18,645 nt of DNA from an uncultured Verrucomicrobiales bacterium (lineage in GTDB: Bacteria > Verrucomicrobiota > Verrucomicrobiia > Verrucomicrobiales > Akkermansiaceae), in contig CALFTQ010000125.1 of the NCBI GenBank assembly GCA_937916135.1, positions 1 to 18,645 of the forward strand, read 5' to 3'. The first letter of the stretch is position 1. Every line of letters starts with the position of its first letter. Below the pieces are notes generated by a model, which saw nothing but the letters and a program-made list of their open reading frames with translations, did not search any database and was not told the DNA's origin. A program made the translations under genes and the position numbers. This document shows, one piece after another, positions 14,410-18,645 of the stretch.

Positions 14410-15872
14410 TATAGCTTTTCGATGACGCGGAGTTTGGCACTGCGTGCACGGGGATTGGCGGCCAGCTCAGCCTCGCTTGCCACGATGGGCTTGCGGGTTA
14501 TCTGGCGGGCTGCATAGTCCGGGTTGGGGCGCGGGGCCGGCCACTCCGGGCGGTCGATTTCCGGGCGGGTCACGTGGTCAAAGTAGCGCTTGACCGCGCG
14601 ATCCTCCAAGCTGTGGAAAGTGATGATGGCGAAACGCCCCCCGCTTTTGAGCAGGCTCAGGCCGCTTTTCAGCAGGGCATCCAGGGCGCCCAGCTCGTCG
14701 TTCACCGCGATACGCAGGGCCTGGAAAGAGCGGGTGGCGGGGTGCTGCTTGCCTTTGCGGGGCAGCACGGTGGCGATGATGTCGGCCAGCTGCGTGGTGG
14801 TGGTGATGGGGGCTTTGGCTCGTTCCTGTACGATGCGGCGGGCTATGGCGCGGCTGGCGCGTTCTTCGCCGTACTGCCAGAGAATGTCGGCCAGTTCGCT
14901 TTCGGCGGCAGTGTTCACGATGTCGGCTGCGCTGCGGGGGGCAGCGGGGTTCATGCGCATGTCCAGCGGCCCTTCGGCCAGGAAGGAGAAGCCGCGCCCG
15001 GCCTGGTCTACCTGCGGGGAGGAGATGCCGATATCTGCCAGAATGCCATCCACGGTTTCGAGCCCTTCGGCGCGGAGCAGGTCGGCTGCGTTGCGGAAGT
15101 TGCCGGCCACGATGTGCAGGCGGTCGGCATACGGAGCCAGGCGTTTGCGGGCAGCGCGGCGGGCGGCGGGGTCCTGGTCAATCCCCCACACGGTGGCGCC
15201 TTTCTCCAGCATGAGCTCGCTGTGGCCGCCACCGCCCAGGGTGGCATCCACCAGCACGCGGCCCTCTGCCGGCTGCAGGGCCTCCACGGCTTCGCTGCGC
15301 AGCACGGTCACGTGGTGGAACTCTGCGGCATCTTCCTCGCTGGCCCCGGTGTCTGCATTGTCCGCAGAGGTGCTGCGGCAGCTTTCCTGCCATTCGGCGG
15401 CTTCGGCGGCACTCACGGCTTCCACCAGCGGGGTGCTGCACCACTGCAGCTCCGGGGTGGCGGATGCCCAGCGGGCCATCATGGCATCAATTCCTTCCTC
15501 GCCGGTGAGCTCCACCAGCACCGTGGCAGAGCAGGGGGTGAGGCGGTAGGCCAGCAGCCCTTCCTCGCGCTGCAGCTTCGCTGCCAATGCGCTTACGCGC
15601 GCAAGGGAAAGGCTGGCCTGGGCACAAGTATCCAAGGGGGCCGCCACGGCCTGTTGCGACAGCTCGCGCAGCTCCTTGCCCAGGCGGGCCAGGTTGCCGC
15701 GTGCGCCCTTGATGCCCGCATCGCGCATGCGCGCCAGCAACTCGTGCCGGGCGTCCTGCCAGGCGTTCAGTGCCGCTTCGCTCAGGGCACACGCCTCCCA
15801 CATGAGCACCTTGTAACAGGTGCCTGCCGGGGTTGCCGACGTGGCGCGGCTCTCTGTTGCTACGCTGCTCAT
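14409..15872 (-). CDS. rsmH: 16S rRNA (cytosine1402-N4) methyltransferase RsmH with a long N-terminal extension
   Basis: The C-terminal 304 residues (184-487) are a complete RsmH (MraW): FHHVTVLRSEAV (185-196), SAM loop VDATLGGGGHSEL (208-220), GIDQDP (230-235), GILADIGISSPQVDQAGRGFSF (276-297), RSFQALRIAVNDEL (381-394) and FAIITFHSLEDRAVKRYF (414-431). The enzyme methylates N4 of C1402 in 16S rRNA. In front lies a 183-residue extension not found in ordinary RsmH. It has a helical, Ala/Arg/Leu-rich part (about 25-110), a possible small alpha/beta part (110-155) and a Ser/Asp/Glu-rich linker (165-183). Its start overlaps the mraZ stop by ATGA (15869-15872), which supports the full-length reading. 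The next in-frame ATGs (residues 131-132) still leave a 50-residue extension. Confidence 0.94.
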   Translation of the reverse strand: MSSVATESRATSATPAGTCYKVLMWEACALSEAALNAWQDARHELLARMRDAGIKGARGNLARLGKELRELSQQAVAAPLDTCAQASLSLARVSALAAKLQREEGLLAYRLTPCSATVLVELTGEEGIDAMMARWASATPELQWCSTPLVEAVSAAEAAEWQESCRSTSADNADTGASEEDAAEFHHVTVLRSEAVEALQPAEGRVLVDATLGGGGHSELMLEKGATVWGIDQDPAARRAARKRLAPYADRLHIVAGNFRNAADLLRAEGLETVDGILADIGISSPQVDQAGRGFSFLAEGPLDMRMNPAAPRSAADIVNTAAESELADILWQYGEERASRAIARRIVQERAKAPITTTTQLADIIATVLPRKGKQHPATRSFQALRIAVNDELGALDALLKSGLSLLKSGGRFAIITFHSLEDRAVKRYFDHVTRPEIDRPEWPAPRPNPDYAARQITRKPIVASEAELAANPRARSAKLRVIEKL

Positions 15873-16348
15873 GTGAAGGTGCCGAACATTTTCTCCAGTT
15901 TACTGTTGGCGATAGCTGCCTGAATTTCCTTCTGGTGAGCCTCGAAGTCCTGCTTGTTCCAGATTTCGAAATAGTCATCGCGACCTACCAGACATGCTTC
16001 TTCCTGTAATTTGATGTGTTCTTTAAACTCTTTGGGTATGTGCAGTTTTCCTTGGGAGTTGACTTCTACCTCCTTACTGATGGATACAAGGTACCCGATG
16101 TAATCGTTTATCTCTGCCGGGGTGGCGCCGTTTCCCTTGCCTTCCGTGCGGATGTTGTTTACCAGGGCCCCGTATGTTTCTTTTGTGTAACATTTCAGAA
16201 CGGGGTACGGACCTTTCTTCACTCTCATCATCCACAGTGTTGCCCCGTGTGCTATACACGTCCACTCCGCCAGAACCGCCACGCGGTTCTTCGGGTCGAC
16301 TTTTCGCACTGAGTTGCACGAAAACAGCACTGTGAAGCTATTTTCCAT
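15869..16348 (-). CDS. mraZ: MraZ, transcriptional regulator of the dcw cluster
   Basis: MraZ is a small DNA-binding protein made of two AbrB-like (SpoVT/MraZ) repeats; it forms a ring and represses its own operon in other bacteria. The 159-residue product shows repeat one with VDPKNRVAV (17-25, DxxxR intact). Repeat two is VEVNSQGKLHIPKEFKEHI (94-112), followed by CLVGRDDYFEIWNKQDFEA. In repeat two the DxxxR motif has become NSQGK (97-101). I start at ATG 16348. A TTG at 16378 is in frame but would put the direct-repeat operator inside the gene. AGGA lies only one base before the ATG, too close to act as a normal Shine-Dalgarno site. The stop overlaps the rsmH start. Confidence 0.9.
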   Translation of the reverse strand: MENSFTVLFSCNSVRKVDPKNRVAVLAEWTCIAHGATLWMMRVKKGPYPVLKCYTKETYGALVNNIRTEGKGNGATPAEINDYIGYLVSISKEVEVNSQGKLHIPKEFKEHIKLQEEACLVGRDDYFEIWNKQDFEAHQKEIQAAIANSKLEKMFGTFT

Positions 16349-16357
16349 TCCTATTGG

Positions 16358-16393
16358 TACACTTCGCCACCCAAACAATACACTTTAGTACAC
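16358..16393 (-). promoter_or_regulatory. Putative MraZ operator: phased GTGTA/TGGGT boxes
   Basis: On the minus strand GTGTA occurs at 16393-16389, 16383-16379 and 16362-16358, with TGGGT at 16373-16369 filling the third slot. Spacing is 10, 10 and 11 bases, one helix turn each. Known MraZ operators are direct repeats of a GTGG/TGGG-type box at about ten-base spacing directly upstream of mraZ, and two of the copies here read AAGTGTA in wider context, close to the AAAGTG form I recall for Mollicutes. The last box lies ten bases before the mraZ ATG. Autoregulation of the whole dcw cluster is the natural inference. Confidence 0.55.
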
Positions 16394-16403
16394 CGAAAAG
16401 CAA
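16375..16403 (-). promoter_or_regulatory. Alternative mraZ promoter overlapping the operator boxes
   Basis: TTGCTT (16403-16398) and TATTGT (16380-16375) are 17 bases apart on the minus strand. Matches to consensus are moderate (three and four of six). If used, transcription would start near 16368 and MraZ binding to the GTGTA boxes would cover the promoter directly. Confidence 0.25.
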
Positions 16404-16418
16404 CCCCAAACTGTGCAA

Positions 16419-16448
16419 TTTTTAGTTTTTCATGCCATTTTTTGTAAA
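16419..16448 (-). promoter_or_regulatory. Candidate promoter of the dcw cluster upstream of mraZ
   Basis: TTTACA (16448-16443) and TAAAAA (16424-16419) on the minus strand are separated by 18 bases, in an A/T-rich setting. The -35 matches consensus at five positions and the -10 at four. Transcription would start near 16412, giving a leader of about 64 bases that carries the GTGTA boxes. Confidence 0.35.
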
Positions 16449-16472
16449 TTCGCTTCAAATTCGGACAAATTC
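16446..16472. repeat. Three phased AAATTC direct repeats upstream of mraZ
   Basis: AAATTC occurs at 16446-16451, 16457-16462 and 16467-16472, at 11- and 10-base spacing, so all copies face the same side of the helix. The first copy overlaps the TTTACA -35 candidate. It may be an activator site or an UP-like element. No known regulator is assigned. Confidence 0.6.
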
Positions 16473-16668
16473 ACAAGTCTTGTTGTACCAAGGCGTATCC
16501 AGGCGGGGAAGAGGGCGCAGAGTCTGAATCCGGAGTGCTCAGGTTCTAACTGTGTAACTGGTAGTGCAGGGTACTGAAAATAAATAGTAAGATGGTGCCC
16601 GGGGAGCGGCTCCGTGAGAAAAAGTCAAGGCGTGATGAAAAAGCTTTTTTTCCCAATAAATATGCAGT

Positions 16669-17268
16669 ATGTTACCGTCTATATGGTGTAAGGAGATGGA
16701 TTCGGATATACCAATAGAAGGCAGCTGCGGGGAAGCAGGCAGCGCTCCGGACTGGGAGAACTGGCTTGCCGAGCACGGTGACCGGCTGCTGTTTTATGCC
16801 CGCCAGCGAACCGCTTGCGGGGCCGATGCGGAGGATGTCTTGCAAAGTGCACTGCTGAAGCTGGTACACGTGGTGCGCAGTGGAGAGTTCCGTAAGGGGC
16901 AGGATGAGTGGAAGGCTTTTGTCATCAGTTGTATAAGAAATGCGGCGATTGATTTATCACGAGCCAGGGCCCGGCGGCAGAATACGGCCCATGCCGCTGC
17001 GGCTGAGCAGGACCCGGTGTACGAAAGTGCACCATGGTTAAGCAGCCGGGCAGATGCAGAGCACCGCCGCCGCTGCATTGAGCGCGTTTTGCGCCGCATG
17101 CGCACTGATTATGCAGAAGTGGTCACGCTGCATGTGTGGCAGGGACTCAGTTTCCGCATGATCGGCCAGATCACGGGGGAGAACCCCGCCACCGTTGCAA
17201 CCCGCTATCGTGCGGCTCTGCGCATTTTCCGCCAGAAGTTGGAAAAAGAACTTAACCCGCCATCATGA
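16669..17268 (+). CDS. ECF-type RNA polymerase sigma factor
   Basis: The 199-residue protein has only sigma regions 2 and 4. Region 2 spans about 33-104, with DAEDVLQSALLKL (53-65) and WKAFVISCIRNAAIDLSRARAR (81-102) binding core polymerase and the -10. Region 4 spans about 134-194, with a helix-turn-helix reading LSFRMIGQITGENPATVATRYRAA. It would direct transcription of an envelope or stress regulon, probably under control of the overlapping downstream gene. The start is uncertain. ATG 16669 has no Shine-Dalgarno sequence. ATG 16696 (MDSDIP) follows AAGGAG with no spacing. Both leave region 2 intact. The stop overlaps the next gene by ATGA. Confidence 0.88.
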   Translation: MLPSIWCKEMDSDIPIEGSCGEAGSAPDWENWLAEHGDRLLFYARQRTACGADAEDVLQSALLKLVHVVRSGEFRKGQDEWKAFVISCIRNAAIDLSRARARRQNTAHAAAAEQDPVYESAPWLSSRADAEHRRRCIERVLRRMRTDYAEVVTLHVWQGLSFRMIGQITGENPATVATRYRAALRIFRQKLEKELNPPS

Positions 17269-17753
17269 ACGAGGAGCAGACAGATATATACCGGATTGCC
17301 CGCGATTACGAGGCTGCTGCCATGCCGGCAGATATGCGCCGCCGGCTACTCTCTGCCATGTTGCAGGAGGACGCTGAGATGCAGGCAGATAAGGAGCTGG
17401 AAAATGAACTGCATGCTCAATTTTCGCCGGCCGCCATGCCGCTTGCTTTTCGGCAACATCTCGTGCAGAGGATGAAGCGTGCTCCGGAGTATCGGGCACG
17501 TTGCGGGTGGTGGCGGGCGGTGGCCGCGCTGCTGGTAGCGCTGCTGGTGCTGCCCCTGCTGTGGTGGGGGCTGCGTCCTGCGCCGGGGGCTGCTTCCCCG
17601 GTGGTGGAGGTGAGGCGTGAAATCCTGCTTGCAGATGAAGCGGCTCCGGCCGTGCGCTGCGATACCTTCGTGATGCAGGCGGCAGACCAGTCCCGCCTGG
17701 TTATCAAAGTGAAAGATGAGACTGAACCGCAATTGCCTGAAGATGTGATATGA
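17265..17753 (+). CDS. Probable anti-sigma factor, one membrane helix, internally repeated N-terminus
   Basis: The 162-residue protein has an acidic, helical cytoplasmic N-terminus (1-80), one transmembrane helix (82-103, WWRAVAALLVALLVLPLLWWGL) and a short extracytoplasmic tail. This topology, placed directly after a sigma-factor gene with ATGA overlaps on both sides, indicates an anti-sigma factor, although no zinc-binding HxxxCxxC (ZAS) motif is present. The N-terminus holds a duplication: AAMPADMRRRLLSAM (18-32) and AAMPLAFRQHLVQRM (56-70), 38 residues apart, pattern AAMPxxxRxxLxxxM. The repeats may be the sigma-binding helices. No family name can be given from sequence alone. Confidence 0.65.
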   Translation: MNEEQTDIYRIARDYEAAAMPADMRRRLLSAMLQEDAEMQADKELENELHAQFSPAAMPLAFRQHLVQRMKRAPEYRARCGWWRAVAALLVALLVLPLLWWGLRPAPGAASPVVEVRREILLADEAAPAVRCDTFVMQAADQSRLVIKVKDETEPQLPEDVI

Positions 17754-18478
17754 TGAAACGCCACACAGCCATTCTCTGCTTGCTGCTGTGCTGCCTGACC
17801 CTGTTGCAGGTGGCTGGCGGAGCTGTGGTGTTTGGTGTGGTTCCGGCAGAAAAATCTGCGGGGTGCGGGGTAGTGGTGGGGCGCGTGGCAGAGCGCACCC
17901 CCGCGCATGAGGCCGGTCTGCGGGCCGGTGATGTGATTGAGAGCGTGCAGGGCGTGCCGACTCCGCATGCTGCCGCCTTGAAAGAAGCACTGAGCACCTA
18001 TGCCCCCGGTGATGTGGTGCGGGTGCGTTACTACCGCAACAAGCGGCTTTGCAGTGCACTGGTAGAACTTGCGGCCCGCCCGTCTGCCGCGGAGACTGCC
18101 GCCCCGGCGGCTCCGGTGCGGCTCTCCCCGGAAATGCAGCAGCAGTTTGCCCAGGCCCGCAGCCGTCTGCGCATCCAGCTGGCGCGGCTGCCGCAGCACC
18201 TGGACATGCAGCAGGTGCAGGCCGATTTGCAGGAAATGCTTACCCTGGCCCGCCAGGTGCCGACGGGGTGCCGCTCCTGGTTGCAGGGGCGCGATGTGCA
18301 GATGAGCCTGAAGCTTGATTACCCCGGCGGCGCGGTGGAGCTCCGCTCCTGCAATGGCTCGCTTTCCCTCGCCGTGCGGGAACCGGGTTCCGGCGAAATC
18401 ACTTCCTATCCCATCAATACGCCGGCAGAACGCGCCGCGCTCCCGGTGCCCTTGCTCCGGCGGCTGCAGCAATATTGA
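17750..18478 (+). CDS. Secreted or membrane-anchored PDZ-domain protein
   Basis: The 242-residue protein begins with a signal peptide or N-terminal anchor (about 1-24, Leu/Cys-rich). A PDZ domain follows at about 38-108, with CGVVVGRVAERTPAHEAGLRAGDVI (39-63) as carboxylate-binding loop and helix. No protease domain is attached. The C-terminal part (about 125-242) has a helical, Gln/Leu/Arg-rich stretch and then a beta-rich end, neither recognised. PDZ modules bind the C-termini of misfolded or cleaved envelope proteins. In an operon with a sigma and an anti-sigma factor, this one may be an envelope sensor or a modulator of anti-sigma cleavage, which is an inference. The gene overlaps the anti-sigma stop by ATGA. 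Confidence 0.8.
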   Translation: MMKRHTAILCLLLCCLTLLQVAGGAVVFGVVPAEKSAGCGVVVGRVAERTPAHEAGLRAGDVIESVQGVPTPHAAALKEALSTYAPGDVVRVRYYRNKRLCSALVELAARPSAAETAAPAAPVRLSPEMQQQFAQARSRLRIQLARLPQHLDMQQVQADLQEMLTLARQVPTGCRSWLQGRDVQMSLKLDYPGGAVELRSCNGSLSLAVREPGSGEITSYPINTPAERAALPVPLLRRLQQY

Positions 18479-18513
18479 TTCCCGGGGACTCCTAAAAACT
18501 CGAAACGAATCAA

Positions 18514-18527
18514 CAAATTGGAATTTG
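18514..18527. repeat. A/T-rich inverted repeat after the PDZ gene
   Basis: CAAATT and AATTTG flank GG, a near-perfect 14-base palindrome 36 bases after the PDZ stop codon and three bases before the palindrome array. It may be the first, A/T-rich element of the array or part of a terminator. Confidence 0.45.
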
Positions 18528-18529
18528 GC

Positions 18530-18645
18530 GGCTCTGGCGTATACGCCAGAGCCATGCGGCACATAGTGCCGCTTTCATACCGCCTCAGGCGGTATTTACA
18601 TACACCGGCTCTGCCGGTGTAATTCATTGAGCGAAGCGACTAGTT
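18530..18645. repeat. Second tandem array of variable palindromes, open at the window edge
   Basis: Successive inverted repeats lie at 18530-18553 (perfect 24-base palindrome), 18557-18571 (CGGCAC, loop ATA), 18578-18594 (TACCGCC, loop TCA) and 18601-18621 (TACACCGGC, loop TCT). They are separated by 3-6 base linkers (ATG, CTTTCA, TTTACA, ATTCA). From 18627 the pattern becomes imperfect and may continue past the window. Arms differ between units while loops stay at three bases. The recurring core GCCTCAGGC is shared with the array at 81-186, but the linkers differ. It follows the 3' end of the sigma operon. Confidence 0.75.

Larger units (their letters stand above)
16349..16668. other. Divergent control region between mraZ and the sigma-factor operon
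   Basis: This 320-base stretch has no convincing gene. The mraZ side (16349-16475) is A/T-rich and holds the phased GTGTA boxes, the AAATTC triplet and two candidate minus-strand promoters. The sigma side (16476-16668) has a pair of TAACTG copies eight bases apart (16547-16560), a weak GGAG/CTCC hairpin near 16602-16612 and an A/T-rich stretch just before the sigma ATG. I found no clear ECF-type autoregulatory promoter. Confidence 0.6.

Noticed and set aside
16349..16378. Upstream TTG start for mraZ (16378)
   Set aside because: It would add ten residues that do not match the family and place the phased GTGTA boxes inside the gene; ATG 16348 is preferred.
16640..16656. Terminator at the A/T-rich GAAAAAGCTTTTTTT before the sigma gene
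   Set aside because: The inverted repeat has no loop and no upstream gene to terminate.
1..18645. tRNA, rRNA, insertion sequence, prophage or integration site
   Set aside because: No cloverleaf-like segments, transposase or integrase motifs or terminal inverted repeats were seen; codon use looks uniform across the window.

Overview
The window is a GC-rich bacterial chromosome segment dominated by one long minus-strand division and cell-wall (dcw) cluster. In transcription order, from 16348 down to about 2829, it reads mraZ, rsmH, an ftsL-like gene, a class B penicillin-binding protein (ftsI type), murE, murF, mraY, murD, a LysM membrane protein, ftsW, murG and a YkuD L,D-transpeptidase. Together these make the meso-DAP peptidoglycan precursor (MurE carries a DNPR motif, plus MurF and MurD), load it on lipid (MraY, MurG), polymerise and cross-link it at the septum (FtsW, FtsI, FtsL), and probably remodel it (L,D-transpeptidase, LysM). 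murC, murB, ddl, ftsQ, ftsA and ftsZ are not in the window. The almost complete lack of Shine-Dalgarno motifs, the LysM gene inside the cluster and the enlarged RsmH and PBP suggest Verrucomicrobiota, perhaps a gut Akkermansia relative. That placement is an inference and no search was possible.

Downstream of the cluster on the same strand lie an aldo/keto reductase of YghZ type (1720-2676), an exported GH16 glycoside hydrolase (714-1643) and a small four-helix membrane protein coupled to it by an ATGA overlap (283-717). The first 82 bases are the plus-strand 3' end of a probable sensor histidine kinase. Between it and the membrane gene sits an array of different short palindromes joined by a conserved linker (about 81-186).

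Divergent from mraZ, on the plus strand, is a tightly overlapped three-gene operon: an ECF-type sigma factor (16669-17268), a one-helix probable anti-sigma factor with an internal repeat (17265-17753), and a secreted or anchored PDZ protein (17750-18478). A second palindrome array with a different linker follows it and runs to the window edge (18530-18645).

The 320-base divergent region (16349-16668) holds the control signals. Three GTGTA boxes plus a TGGGT box, at 10/10/11-base spacing just upstream of mraZ, look like a MraZ operator. A second phased triplet (AAATTC at 10-11 bases) overlaps a possible promoter. Inside the cluster the gene spacers are strikingly depleted of G on the coding strand, which suggests translation start without Shine-Dalgarno pairing. 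The aldo/keto reductase has a near-consensus promoter that would give an almost leaderless mRNA.

The most unusual items are the two variable-stem palindrome arrays at operon 3' ends, the 183-residue extension on RsmH, the phased boxes before mraZ, and the G-poor start regions.
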